Shown here: positions 25,885 through 34,598 of the stretch, piece by piece
How the letters are laid out: the number at the start of each line of letters is the position of its first letter
Numbering within the stretch: the first letter of the stretch is position 1
NCBI GenBank assembly: GCA_023404095.1
Contig: JAEYDD010000075.1
Location: forward strand, 248,001 to 312,000
Direction: 5' to 3'
DNA: 64,000 nt
Origin: Pseudomonadota bacterium
GTDB lineage: Bacteria > Pseudomonadota > Alphaproteobacteria > Rhizobiales > Rhizobiaceae
Position numbers and translations under genes: made by a program
The notes under the pieces: model-generated
What the model was told of the DNA's origin: nothing
The model's database searches: none
Seen by the model: only the letters and a program-made list of their open reading frames with translations

Positions 25885-26859
25885 TCAGGCCGTTCCGCGT
25901 GTGAACTGGCCCTGCGGTCGGTAACGGACCAGATAGGACGGCAGGATCGCTTCGGCGAGCGCCGGCGCGATGCCGAGCGCCTGGATGGTACGGCCCTCCT
26001 TCTTCGCCTCGTCGGAGACGATGTTGTCCGAACGCAGCAACCGGACCTGGTCCGGCGTCAGCGGCGGCTCGACGAAGGGGACGAGCGAGGCGAACGAGCC
26101 GATCATCGAGGCGATGCCGAAGGGCAGCGAGACGAACGGACGCTTGCGGTCGATGACGTCGAGCATCAGCTCAAGACACTGGCGGAAGGTGAGGATTTCC
26201 GGGCCGCCCAGTTCGTAGGTCGCGCCCTTTGTGGCGTGTCCGTCGACGGAACGCGCCACGGCTTCGGCCACGTCGGCGACATAGACCGGCTGGAACTTCG
26301 TGTGGCCGCCGCCGACCAGCGGCAGGACGGGGGCGAAGCGCGACATGTTGGCGAACTTGTTGAAGAAGCCGTCTTCCGGTCCGAAGACGATCGACGGACG
26401 CAGGATCACGGCTTCCGGCAGTACCTCGCGGATACCCAGTTCGCCGCGGCCCTTGGATCGGGCGTAGTCGGAAGCCGAATTGGCGTCAGCGCCGATTGCC
26501 GAGATGTGGGTCAGCGTGGCGCCGCGGGCGCGGGCTGCCTCGGCAACGGCGCGTGCGCCGAAATCCTGCAAGGAGTCGAAGCGCTGGCGTCCCTTCTCGA
26601 AGAGGATGCCGACACAGTTGACGACGTGGTCGGCATCGTGAACGGCGCGGTCGATCGAGTCGCGGTAGCGCAGGTTCGCCTGGACGAAGGAGATCTGACC
26701 GAGACCGCCGATCGGCTGCAGGAACCCCGCCAGATCCGGCCGCCGCACGGCCACGCGGATGCGGTAGCCGCGCCTTGCGAGCGCGCGCACCACATGGCGG
26801 CCGACAAATCCGGAACCACCGAATACGGTCACCTGCGGCGGAAGGTTGGAGAGTGTCAT
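25885..26859 (-). CDS. NAD(P)-binding protein of the complex I NDUFA9 family
   Basis: A 324-residue atypical SDR. The loop VTVFGGSGFVGRHVVRAL binds NAD(P), and HISAIGADANSASDYARSKGRGE carries the SxxxYxxxK-like region. FVEPPLTPDQVRLLRSDN is a block shared with NDUFA9-like bacterial proteins. In mitochondria NDUFA9 is an accessory subunit of complex I; in bacteria the homologues are free proteins of unclear task, perhaps quinone- or membrane-related. It is a single gene with its own terminator. Confidence 0.85.
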   Translation of the reverse strand: MTLSNLPPQVTVFGGSGFVGRHVVRALARRGYRIRVAVRRPDLAGFLQPIGGLGQISFVQANLRYRDSIDRAVHDADHVVNCVGILFEKGRQRFDSLQDFGARAVAEAARARGATLTHISAIGADANSASDYARSKGRGELGIREVLPEAVILRPSIVFGPEDGFFNKFANMSRFAPVLPLVGGGHTKFQPVYVADVAEAVARSVDGHATKGATYELGGPEILTFRQCLELMLDVIDRKRPFVSLPFGIASMIGSFASLVPFVEPPLTPDQVRLLRSDNIVSDEAKKEGRTIQALGIAPALAEAILPSYLVRYRPQGQFTRGTA

Positions 26860-26979
26860 GCGGGAAGCTCCTGGAATAGGCGAAGGTAGGTGGGGCCTAC
26901 ATAGCCCAAACCACCGGGGAGGTGAAGGCTTGTCTGCACGTGCCTGGCTGCAACTTCCGCGCCCGCCGCTGTCGGTGTG

Positions 26980-27267
26980 TCAGACCCCTTCGACGACCAC
27001 CATCTCGGCATCCGCGACTTCCTGGCGGATGGCGGCCGCGACCTGATATTCGGGGGAGTTGTAGCAGTCGATCGCCGCCTGCAGCGAGGGGAATTCGATC
27101 ACGACGTTGCGGGCGCGGACCTGTCCTTCAAGCTTTTCGAAGGCGCCGCCGCGGGCGAGGAAATTGGCGCCGTACTTTTCGAAGGCCGGCTTTGCGGCTG
27201 CCACATAGTCCTTGTAGCGTTCGGCGTCGCGAACATCCACGCGTGCGATCCAGTATCCCTTGGCCAT
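26980..27267 (-). CDS. DUF1330 protein
   Basis: A 95-residue dimeric alpha/beta-barrel protein. MAKGYWIARVDVRDAERYKDY is the DUF1330 N-terminus, and VVIEFPSLQAAIDCYNSPEYQ its conserved C-terminal block. The function is unknown; these small proteins resemble monooxygenase-like folds without cofactors. It starts 16 bases after the pyrF stop and closes the operon pmtA-phosphatase-pyrF-DUF1330. Confidence 0.9.
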   Translation of the reverse strand: MAKGYWIARVDVRDAERYKDYVAAAKPAFEKYGANFLARGGAFEKLEGQVRARNVVIEFPSLQAAIDCYNSPEYQVAAAIRQEVADAEMVVVEGV

Positions 27268-27283
27268 TTTGTCTCTCCCTTGA

Positions 27284-27982
27284 TTATGCTTTGAGCGCGG
27301 CCGTCATCTCGGCCAGAATGGCCTCTGCCGCTACGCGCGGATCGGCGGCGTTGACGATCGGCCGCGCCACGACGAGATGGGTCGATCCGGCCTTGAGGGC
27401 TTCTGCCGGCGTCATCACCCGCTTCTGGTCGCCCTTTTCCGCACCGGCCGGGCGAATGCCGGGCGTGACGATCGCCATGCCCGGACCGACAATGCCGCGC
27501 ACGGCGGAAGCCTCCGCGGCCGAGCAGACGATGCCGCCCATGCCGGCGGCGCGCGCCTGTTCGGCCCGGCGCCGTACCAGCGCCTGCGGCGTGTCGTTGT
27601 AGCCAGCCTCGACCAGGTCCTCTGTGTCCATGGAGGTCAATACGGTGACGCCGAGCAGGCACAGGCCGGATCCGGCCGCCGCCTCCACCGCCGCGCGCAT
27701 CGCCTTCGGATAGGCGTGCAGCGTCAGCATCGACATGCCCATCTTCGCGATGTTCTCGACGCCCTTGGCGACCGTGTTGTCGATGTCCAGCAGTTTCATG
27801 TCGAGGAAGACCTTCTTGCCGTCCCGGGCAAGGTCGCGGGCGAACTCGAGGCCGCCGGCGAAGACCAGCTGGTAGCCGATCTTGTAGAAGAGCACGCTGT
27901 CGCCGAGTGCTCGAACCTTTTCCTCGGCTTCCTTGACGGTCGGAACATCCAGTCCGACGATCAGTCGTTCGCGCGCTTCCAT
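27284..27982 (-). CDS. pyrF: Orotidine 5'-phosphate decarboxylase
   Basis: A 232-residue TIM barrel. The catalytic tetrad is seen in FLDMKLLDIDNTV (DxKxxDI), and the phosphate-gripping end in VTPGIRPAGAEKGDQKR. It converts OMP to UMP, the last step of de novo pyrimidine synthesis. The ATG at 27982 lies 5 bases after the stop of the phosphatase gene and has GGAAGGGG upstream; the in-frame ATG at 28024 would overlap that gene. Confidence 0.95.
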   Translation of the reverse strand: MEARERLIVGLDVPTVKEAEEKVRALGDSVLFYKIGYQLVFAGGLEFARDLARDGKKVFLDMKLLDIDNTVAKGVENIAKMGMSMLTLHAYPKAMRAAVEAAAGSGLCLLGVTVLTSMDTEDLVEAGYNDTPQALVRRRAEQARAAGMGGIVCSAAEASAVRGIVGPGMAIVTPGIRPAGAEKGDQKRVMTPAEALKAGSTHLVVARPIVNAADPRVAAEAILAEMTAALKA

Positions 27983-27987
27983 CCCTG

Positions 27988-28569
27988 TCACCCCTTCCAT
28001 GTTTCCATCGCCGTCCAGTCGCATGCGCCAGAGCGATCTTCAAGCCGGAAGGCGAAAAGATTGCCGCCGTCGCCGGGCTGGTCGTGGCGCCGGGCGATGG
28101 GCAGGCCGAAAAGATGGCACTTGAGCAGCGTCCCCACGCCGCCATGTCCGACAAAGGCGATCGGCCCCGCGGTGCCGTGGTCTTTCAGGACGGCGTCCAC
28201 CCGGCTGGCGATCCTTGCCTGCGCGTCGGCGGCTCGCTCCCATCCGCGAAAGCTCTCCGTCGGATGGGCGAAGAACCAGTCGGCAGCCTCCTGGAAGCGT
28301 TCGGGCGGCAAAAAGCCTGTGGCGGAGCGATCGTTCTCGCCCATTCCGTCCACCACCTCGACCGTGAGGCCGTTCGATTGCGCAAGGATTTCCGCCGTCT
28401 CGACCGCCTTCGTCTCGTCGCTTGAGATGATGCGCTTCAGCCTGCGTGCCCAATCGGCCTGCGCCGCCTGGATCGCGCGCTCGCGCCCTTTCGCAGAGAG
28501 ACCCCAGCGCCGGACCGGCACGTCCGGTTCTATCCGCACCTGCGGATGGGTGATGTAGAGCGCCAGCAT
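27988..28569 (-). CDS. Histidine phosphatase-family protein with altered RHG motif
   Basis: A 193-residue phosphoglycerate-mutase-like fold. The usual RHG(E/Q)T at the N-terminus reads ITHPQV, so His8 (the residue that is phosphorylated) is kept while the first arginine is missing. Other blocks are standard: LSAKGRERA, ISSDETKAVETAEILAQ and the second catalytic histidine in IAFVGHGGVGTLL. The protein may be active with a modified phosphate pocket, or specialised. It lies between pmtA and pyrF in a tight operon (gaps 12 and 5 bases). Confidence 0.85.
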   Translation of the reverse strand: MLALYITHPQVRIEPDVPVRRWGLSAKGRERAIQAAQADWARRLKRIISSDETKAVETAEILAQSNGLTVEVVDGMGENDRSATGFLPPERFQEAADWFFAHPTESFRGWERAADAQARIASRVDAVLKDHGTAGPIAFVGHGGVGTLLKCHLFGLPIARRHDQPGDGGNLFAFRLEDRSGACDWTAMETWKG

Positions 28570-28581
28570 CGGCCTCGCCGC

Positions 28582-29184
28582 TCAGTGCGACTTGCGATAC
28601 GTCCACAGCTGCGCCGGCGGAATGTTGCGCACGACGAAATCGAGATGGCTGATTTGGTATCGATCCGGCATGGCGGTGACGGGTGACACCGGTCCATAGG
28701 AAATCTGCACGACGGGTCTTCCAGCCGGGATGCGCCGCAAAAGGTCCTCGATCAGCGAAACGCGCCGGTGCATCGGGAAGTTCAGGAGCGGCACGGCGGA
28801 TATCACGCTGTCGAACTGCTGGTCCTTGAGCGCGCCAAGCGTCCGGTCGAGGTCGAAGGCATCGCCGTTGATGAAGTGCACGCCGTCGAAGCGCTCCACC
28901 AGGTGATTGTAGAAATCGGTCGAATATTCGATCGAGACGATCTTGTCGGGCGCAACGCCTCTTTCCAGGATCGCCTTGGTAATCGCCCCGGTTCCGGGAC
29001 CGAGTTCGAGCACCGGCAGGCCGGAATGCGGGTTGATGACATCGGCCATTCGCCGCGCGGTGAACGAAGACGTCGGAATGATAGACCCGACGGCGCGCGT
29101 GTTGCTGATCCAACCCTTGAAGAAGCGTATCTCCTCGTCAAATTTCTTGCCGAGCCGTTCCTTCACCTTCACCCGCAAACTCAT
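28582..29184 (-). CDS. pmtA: Phosphatidylethanolamine N-methyltransferase
   Basis: A 200-residue class I SAM methyltransferase of the Sinorhizobium/Rhodobacter PmtA type. FDEEIRFFKGWISN and IIPTSSFTARRM are the amphipathic N-terminal blocks that contact the membrane, LELGPGTGAITKAIL binds SAM, and SAVPLLNFP is the motif IV region. It methylates phosphatidylethanolamine stepwise to phosphatidylcholine, a lipid rhizobia need for symbiosis. First gene of the operon leading to pyrF. Confidence 0.92.
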   Translation of the reverse strand: MSLRVKVKERLGKKFDEEIRFFKGWISNTRAVGSIIPTSSFTARRMADVINPHSGLPVLELGPGTGAITKAILERGVAPDKIVSIEYSTDFYNHLVERFDGVHFINGDAFDLDRTLGALKDQQFDSVISAVPLLNFPMHRRVSLIEDLLRRIPAGRPVVQISYGPVSPVTAMPDRYQISHLDFVVRNIPPAQLWTYRKSH

Positions 29185-29331
29185 TTTGTTTCCCCGGTTG
29201 TGGCCTCAAGGAACTGCTCCGCCACCCCTGCGACGCAGGCGCCTCGAATCGTGCCGATTCCCTGCGCCAATATGTGTGGCCATTTGCGTCAAAAACAAGT
29301 CTGATCGCGCCGGATCAACAGTTTGACTTGC

Positions 29332-29360
29332 AAAGAAAAAGGCGGGTCTTTCGACCCGCC
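29332..29360 (-). terminator. Intrinsic terminator of dnaN
   Basis: GGCGGGTC-TTTC-GACCCGCC (29341-29360) is a perfect 8-pair stem; on the minus strand it is followed by TTTTTCTTT. It lies 25 bases after the dnaN stop and separates dnaN from pmtA. Confidence 0.85.
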
Positions 29361-29385
29361 TTCAAGCATTCAGCCCCGACGCGCC

Positions 29386-30504
29386 TCAAACGCGCATCGG
29401 CATCAGGACATAGAGGGCATCGTCGCCCGCAAGATCGCGCACCAGCGTCGGTGAACCTGCATCCGCCAGCATGAACACCGCTTCCTCGCCGGAGAGCTGC
29501 GAGGTTATGTCGAGAAGGTACTTCGCGTTGAAGCCGATCTCGAGCGGGTCGCTGTCGTAGCCGACCGGCAACTCCTCGGTGGCGCTGCCGGAATCGGGGT
29601 TGTTGACGGTCAACGTCATCTGGCCGTCGCCGATCGCGAGCTTCACCGCACGGCCGCGTTCGGAGGAGATGGTGGACACGCGGTCGACCGCCTGCGCGAA
29701 GGACTGGCAGTCGATCTTCAGTTCCTTGTCGTTGTTGGTCGGAATGACGCGCTGGTAGTCGGGGAACGTGCCGTCGATCAGCTTGGACGTGAGCACGACG
29801 GAGCCGATCGTGAAGCGGATTTTCGCGTCCGAAACCTCGATGGTGACGATGAGTTCGGGGTTGTCGACCAGCTTCTGCAGTTCGCCGACCGTCTTGCGCG
29901 GGATGATGATGCCCGGCATGCCTTCCGAGCCCGAAGGTGCCTCCACGTCGGCGCGTGCCAGCCGGTGACCGTCGGTTGCGACGGCGCGCAGCTTCAGCTT
30001 GCCGGCGCTTTCGATCGTATGCATGAAGATGCCGTTGAGGTAGTAGCGGGTCTCTTCCGTCGAGATCGCGAACTGCGTCCTGTCGATCAGCATCTTCAGG
30101 TCTGTCGCCTTGAGGCGGAAAGTGTGGCTGAAGCTGCCGGCCGTCAGGTCCGGGAAATCGGATTGCGGCAGGCACTGCAGCGAGAACTTCGAGCGGCCGG
30201 AGGCAACCGTCATCGCGCCGCCATCCGGCGTGTTGGCCAGCAGCACTTCGGAGCCGTCGGGCAGCTTGCGGACAATATCATAGAGCAGGTGTGCCGGAAC
30301 GGTCGTGGCACCCGCCTGCTCGATCTGCGCGGGCGTCGCCTCGGTGATTTCCAGGTCGAGGTCGGTTGCCTTCATCTCGAGGCCCGCGCCTTCGGAGCGC
30401 AGCAGCACGTTCGAAAGGATCGGTATCGTATTGCGGCGTTCGACCACGCGATGGACATGGTTGAGCGACTTCAGGAGATTGGACCGTTCGATTGTGATGC
30501 GCAT
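29386..30504 (-). CDS. dnaN: DNA polymerase III beta subunit (sliding clamp)
   Basis: A 372-residue DnaN of usual length, three repeated clamp domains. The start MRITIERSNLLKSLNHVHRV and internal block NTIPILSNVLL are the family signature; the C-terminal end DALYVLMPMRV is the hydrophobic cleft region that receives polymerase and partner peptides. The open frame extends 67 codons upstream without conservation. It is separate from dnaA, which lies 29 kb away in this window, as in other rhizobia. Divergent from rsmI with 254 bases between. Confidence 0.97.
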   Translation of the reverse strand: MRITIERSNLLKSLNHVHRVVERRNTIPILSNVLLRSEGAGLEMKATDLDLEITEATPAQIEQAGATTVPAHLLYDIVRKLPDGSEVLLANTPDGGAMTVASGRSKFSLQCLPQSDFPDLTAGSFSHTFRLKATDLKMLIDRTQFAISTEETRYYLNGIFMHTIESAGKLKLRAVATDGHRLARADVEAPSGSEGMPGIIIPRKTVGELQKLVDNPELIVTIEVSDAKIRFTIGSVVLTSKLIDGTFPDYQRVIPTNNDKELKIDCQSFAQAVDRVSTISSERGRAVKLAIGDGQMTLTVNNPDSGSATEELPVGYDSDPLEIGFNAKYLLDITSQLSGEEAVFMLADAGSPTLVRDLAGDDALYVLMPMRV

Positions 30505-30758
30505 TGGAGTACCGCTTTCGACCGCTCTGCCCGCCGGCCGTGCCGGCGCGACGTCTTCTTGTTTGCCGGCTGGCGCCGGAAGGATGTGGACGGGCAAATT
30601 GGCAGATTTATCCGCCCAAATGCAAGAGGCATGGCGATTGCCGCAGGGGATAGAAGGCTCCGCCGCCATCGCAGCGCCCTTGCGGCCCGCCCCGGTCTCG
30701 CCCATAAGGAAGCAGGCCCGCCTCGACCGGGAGCGAAATCAGGAACAATACGTCTCGC

Positions 30759-31682
30759 ATGCACGAACAACCGCAGAGGGAGGCAGCGCCTGCTGCCCGT
30801 CACTATCGCGTCCACGGCGCGCTCGTGCCCGCGCGGCCGCTCGAGCCCGCGCTCTATCTGGTTGCGACCCCAATCGGCAATCTCGGCGACATCACCCTCC
30901 GGGCGCTGGAGACCCTGGCCGGCGCCGATGTGCTGGCCTGCGAGGATACCCGCGTCACCCGCGTTCTTCTCGACCGCTACGGTATCGTGACGCGCCCTTA
31001 TGCCTATCACGAGCACAATGCCGACGAGGTCGGTCCGAAGCTCGTCGCCGCACTCGACGAGGGGCGCTCGGTGGCATTGGTCTCCGATGCCGGCACGCCG
31101 CTCGTCTCCGATCCCGGCTATCGTCTCGGCCAGCTGGCGCTTGCGGCCGGCCACAAGGTCGTGCCGATCCCCGGGCCGTCGGCCCCGCTCGCAGCGCTCG
31201 TCGGCTCGGGCCTCCCCAACGATGCTTTCCTGTTTGCAGGCTTCCTGCCTGTGAAGGACAAGGCGCGCCGCGATCGCCTGGGCGAACTCGCCCGCGTGCC
31301 GTCGACGCTGATCTTCTTTGAATCACCGCACCGGATCGGGGCAACGCTCGCCGCTGCGGCAGGTGTTCTGGGCGGCGCGAGACAGGCCTGTATCTGCCGC
31401 GAGCTGACAAAGACGTTCGAAGAATTCCGCCGCGGCTCGCTGGAAGAGCTTGCCGCCCACTATGCGGAGAACCCCCAGGTGAAGGGCGAGATCGTGCTCG
31501 TCATCGCGCCGCCGGCGGAGGAGGCGCCGCCTGAAGCCGCCGACGTCGATGCGCTGCTTGCCGGGCTCGTGCGCGACATGCCGGCCGGCAGGGCGGCGAC
31601 CGAGGCCGCGCGCCAGACCGGGCTGCCCCGGCGCGATCTCTACCAGCGCCTGCTCGAACTGAAGGCCGAAAATGGGCAATGA
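30759..31682 (+). CDS. rsmI: 16S rRNA (cytidine1402-2'-O)-methyltransferase
   Basis: A 307-residue RsmI of the tetrapyrrole-methylase fold. VATPIGNLGDITLRALETL, CEDTRVTRVLL and ALVSDAGTPLVSDPGYRL are the canonical SAM-binding blocks; IFFESPHRIGATLA is the central signature. It methylates the ribose of C1402 in the ribosomal P site. An N-terminal extension of about 30 residues precedes the fold. It overlaps yraN by 11 bases. Confidence 0.95.
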   Translation: MHEQPQREAAPAARHYRVHGALVPARPLEPALYLVATPIGNLGDITLRALETLAGADVLACEDTRVTRVLLDRYGIVTRPYAYHEHNADEVGPKLVAALDEGRSVALVSDAGTPLVSDPGYRLGQLALAAGHKVVPIPGPSAPLAALVGSGLPNDAFLFAGFLPVKDKARRDRLGELARVPSTLIFFESPHRIGATLAAAAGVLGGARQACICRELTKTFEEFRRGSLEELAAHYAENPQVKGEIVLVIAPPAEEAPPEAADVDALLAGLVRDMPAGRAATEAARQTGLPRRDLYQRLLELKAENGQ

Positions 31683-32040
31683 GGCGGGCAGGAAGCTCCG
31701 CCGCAAGGCCTTTCGCCGCGGGCATTTCGCGGAATACGTGGCCGCCCTCTACCTGATCGCCAAGGGCTATCGCATCATTGCGATCCGACACCGCACCAGG
31801 CTTGGGGAGATCGACATCATCGCGCGCAAGGCCGACCTGGTCGCCTGCGTCGAGGTCAAGGCGCGGGCGAGCGAGGAAAGTGCTGTCTTCGCGGTCACGG
31901 CCGCATCCCAGCATCGCATCCGCGCGGCCAGCGACGTCTGGCTGTCGCGCCAGTCCGACGCACACCGCCTGTCGATCCGCTACGATATCGTCGCGGTCCT
32001 GCCCTGGCGCCTGCCGCGCCATCTGCCAGACGCATTTTGA
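31672..32040 (+). CDS. yraN: YraN-family (UPF0102) endonuclease-like protein
   Basis: A 122-residue restriction-endonuclease-fold protein. The nuclease pattern is visible in RTRLGEIDIIARKADLVACV followed by EVKAR (E, D, ExK). Its biological role is unclear; it is nearly always paired with rsmI, as here with an 11-base overlap implying coupled translation. Confidence 0.93.
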   Translation: MGNEAGRKLRRKAFRRGHFAEYVAALYLIAKGYRIIAIRHRTRLGEIDIIARKADLVACVEVKARASEESAVFAVTAASQHRIRAASDVWLSRQSDAHRLSIRYDIVAVLPWRLPRHLPDAF

Positions 32041-32085
32041 AGCAAAAACGAAATCTGTTCGAAAGTGATGTGAAATGTAATCGAA

Positions 32086-32103
32086 CTGACATATTCCTGT
32101 TAA
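32086..32103 (+). promoter_or_regulatory. Candidate PhoB box before ugpB
   Basis: CTGACAT-ATTC-CTGTTAA repeats the CTGnnA element at the 11-base spacing of the Pho box (CTGTCAT-N4-CTGTCAC). It ends 65 bases before the ugpB start. In S. meliloti the glycerol-3-phosphate transporter is part of the phosphate starvation response, so PhoB control fits the genes downstream. Confidence 0.5.
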
Positions 32104-32168
32104 GCGATCGTCACGGAAGGGCAATAGGCACTCGCACACCGATGCAACCGGTGGAGAGGATCCCTTCC

Positions 32169-33467
32169 ATGATCAAGCAGTTTTCGCTCGCAGCAATCTC
32201 GATCGCCCTGACCGCGACCTCGTCGCTCGCCGCGACCAACATCAGCTGGTGGCACGGCATGGCCGGTCGTAACGGCGAGGTCATCAACGAGGTGGCGCAG
32301 AAGTTCAACGCCGCGCAGACCGCCTGCGCGCTGACGCCTGTCTCCAAGGGCACCTATGAAGAGGCGCTTGCCTCCGGCATCGCCGCCTTCCGCTCCGGCG
32401 AGCAGCCGAACATCCTGCAGGTGTTCGACGCAGGCGCCGCCACCATCATCAATGCGAAGGGCGCCGTCGTCCCGGCCGAAGACCTGATCAAGGACGCCGG
32501 CTACGACTTCGATCGCAATGCCTTCATCGAGGGCGTGCGCTATTTCTACGCCGACAGCGACGGCAAGTTCGTCGGCATGCCGTTCAATTCCTCCGCGCCG
32601 ATCATGTACATCAACGACGAGGCGCTGAAGAAGGCCGGCGTCGAGGCCCCGAAGACCTGGGAAGAGTTCGAGGCAGCCGCGCCGAAGCTGAAGCAAGCCG
32701 GCTACATCCCGCTGGTCCAGGCGCAGCTGACCTGGCAATTCACCGAAAACTTCTTTTCCCGCAACAACATCCAGTTCGCCACCAACAACAACGGCTACGA
32801 CAGCGTCGTCGACACCAAGCTCAAGGTTACCGACCCGAACCTCGTGATGATGTTCGAAAAGCTGAAGTCCTGGGCCGACGAGGGCTATTTCGCCTATTAC
32901 GGCGCCGGCTGGAACGACAACCAGAAGCCGTTCGAAGAGAACAAGGTGGCCCTCTGGATCGGCTCGTCGGGCTCGTTCGGCGGCCTGCAGAAGACGGCCC
33001 AGATGCCGTTCTCGGCTACCTTCCTGCCCTATTGGGGCTCGATCGCGGGCGCCGGCACCAATTCCTTCATCGGCGGTGCGGCCCTCTTCGCCATGGCCGG
33101 CAAGCCGGCCGAGGAGAACAAGTGCGTGGCCGACTTCTTCCAGTTCCTGACCTCGCCGGAAATCCAGAAGTTCTACCACCAAGCCACCGGCTACGTCGCG
33201 ATCACCACCGCCGCCTACGAGCTGACCAAGTCGGAAGGCTACTATGAGAAGACCCCGGTTGCAGAAGTCGGCATCAAGCAACTGATGCTGCCGGCCGGCG
33301 AATGGTCGAAGGGTTACCGTCTCGGCTTCTATCCGCAGATCCGCGAGATCATGGAGCGCGAATACGGTCGCATCTTCTCCGGCGAGACCACCGTCAAGGA
33401 CGCCTTCGACACCATCGAGCGCGAGGGCAACGAACTGCTCGCCCGCTTCGCCAAGACGGCAGGTTGA
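32169..33467 (+). CDS. ugpB: sn-Glycerol-3-phosphate ABC transporter, substrate-binding protein
   Basis: A 432-residue periplasmic protein. The signal peptide runs about 1-21 (MIKQFSLAAISIALTATSSL) with likely cleavage before ATNISWWHGM, the family start with the tryptophans that line the ligand pocket. GRNGEVINEVAQKFN and FFQFLTSPEIQKFYHQATGYVAI are the other UgpB blocks. It binds glycerol 3-phosphate and possibly glycerophosphocholine and passes it to UgpAE. The ATG at 32169 follows GGAGAGGA. It is separated from ugpA by a 242-base gap with a palindromic repeat. Confidence 0.94.
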   Translation: MIKQFSLAAISIALTATSSLAATNISWWHGMAGRNGEVINEVAQKFNAAQTACALTPVSKGTYEEALASGIAAFRSGEQPNILQVFDAGAATIINAKGAVVPAEDLIKDAGYDFDRNAFIEGVRYFYADSDGKFVGMPFNSSAPIMYINDEALKKAGVEAPKTWEEFEAAAPKLKQAGYIPLVQAQLTWQFTENFFSRNNIQFATNNNGYDSVVDTKLKVTDPNLVMMFEKLKSWADEGYFAYYGAGWNDNQKPFEENKVALWIGSSGSFGGLQKTAQMPFSATFLPYWGSIAGAGTNSFIGGAALFAMAGKPAEENKCVADFFQFLTSPEIQKFYHQATGYVAITTAAYELTKSEGYYEKTPVAEVGIKQLMLPAGEWSKGYRLGFYPQIREIMEREYGRIFSGETTVKDAFDTIEREGNELLARFAKTAG

Positions 33468-33539
33468 GGCAGCGTCGATGCGGGCTGGCGGTGCGCCAAG
33501 GGTGAGTGCATCGGCGTGAACGCCGTAAGCCCAGTCGCC

Positions 33540-33665
33540 ATCCGGCGCCCCTCATCCGGTCTGCCGGCTACCTTCTCCCCGCAAGCGGGGAGACGGACCA
33601 CTCGCTCGCAAAGTTTCTATCTTCCTCTCTCCGCTTGCGGGGAGAGGGCCGGGGTTAGGGACACT
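33540..33665. repeat. RIME-like rhizobial palindromic repeat between ugpB and ugpA
   Basis: Two hairpins, TCTCCCCGC-AA-GCGGGGAGA (33574-33593) and CCTCTCTCCGC-TT-GCGGGGAGAGG (33624-33647, one G-U pair), sit in the flanking text CCCCTCATCCGGTCTGCCGGC and GGCCGGGGTTAGGGACACTC. This is the form of the Rhizobium intergenic mosaic elements. In a transcript running from ugpB into ugpA it would fold into stable stems, which could protect the ugpB message or reduce readthrough. Confidence 0.75.
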
Positions 33666-33709
33666 CATCCAAGAGACGCCCATTTCCCCATCCGCTCCAA
33701 GGTTCCTTC

Positions 33710-34591
33710 ATGAAGCGCGTCCAGTTTTCCTCGCCGCTCCTGCCCTACCTCTTCCTGGCGCCGCAGCTGGTCGTGATCGTCATCTTCTTCTACTGGCCGT
33801 CGGTGCGCGCGATCCAGTCCTCCTTCTATCTGGAGGACCCCTTCGGTTTCGGGTCGACCTTCGTCGGCTTCGACAACTATCTGGGCGTGCTGCTCAGTCC
33901 CGAATATCTGTCCATCGCGCGCTTCACGGCGATCTTCACCGCTGCCGTCACCTTCTTCTCGCTCGCGCTCGGTCTGCTGCTCGCCGTCAAGGCGGATGCG
34001 GTCATCCGCGGCAATGCCGCCTACAAGACGCTGCTGATCTCCGTCTATGCCATCGCCCCGCCGGTCGCCGGCCTGATCGGCATGATGTTCTTCGATCAGC
34101 ACATCGGCCCCTTCGTCAAGATCGCCGCCTTTTTCGGCTGGGAGATGAAGGTGGGCCTCAGCTACTTCGACACCGCGTTTGCCATGATCGTCGTCGCCGT
34201 CTGGAAGCAGATCCCCTACAACTTCATCTTCTTCCTCTCCGGCCTCCAGGCGCTGCCGGCTTCCGTGCGCGAAGCGGCCGCCATCGACTGCCGCTCCGAC
34301 ATCAAGCGCTTCTGGACGGTCATCTTCCCGCTGCTCGCGCCGACCGCCTTCTTCCTCCTGATCATCAACGTCACTTACGCGCTCTTCGACACCTTCGGCG
34401 TCATCGACGTGATGGTGAAGGACAAGGCGGCCAACAACCCGATCACGCTGGTCTACAAGGTCTACATGGACGGCTTCCGCGGCAACGACATCGGCGGATC
34501 CTCTGCCCAGTCGGTGATCCTGATGATCGTCGTCTTCGTGCTCACCGTGCTGCAGTTCCGCTTCATCGAGCGGCGCATCCACTACACCTGA
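33710..34591 (+). CDS. ugpA: sn-Glycerol-3-phosphate ABC transporter, permease
   Basis: A 293-residue inner membrane permease with six helices. PYLFLAPQLVVIVIFFYWPS is the first helix, and the cytoplasmic coupling loop VREAAAIDCRSDIKRFWTVI is the EAA motif that meets the ATPase. It pairs with UgpE. The stop codon lies 7 bases before the ugpE start. Confidence 0.94.
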   Translation: MKRVQFSSPLLPYLFLAPQLVVIVIFFYWPSVRAIQSSFYLEDPFGFGSTFVGFDNYLGVLLSPEYLSIARFTAIFTAAVTFFSLALGLLLAVKADAVIRGNAAYKTLLISVYAIAPPVAGLIGMMFFDQHIGPFVKIAAFFGWEMKVGLSYFDTAFAMIVVAVWKQIPYNFIFFLSGLQALPASVREAAAIDCRSDIKRFWTVIFPLLAPTAFFLLIINVTYALFDTFGVIDVMVKDKAANNPITLVYKVYMDGFRGNDIGGSSAQSVILMIVVFVLTVLQFRFIERRIHYT

Positions 34592-34598
34592 GGCGTCC

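Noticed and set aside
32100..33281. A long minus-strand open frame across ugpB
   Set aside because: ugpB is certain by signal peptide and family motifs; the opposite frame has none.
33574..33647. CRISPR-like repeat units between ugpB and ugpA
   Set aside because: Only two unequal palindromes without regular spacers; they fit a rhizobial intergenic mosaic element.
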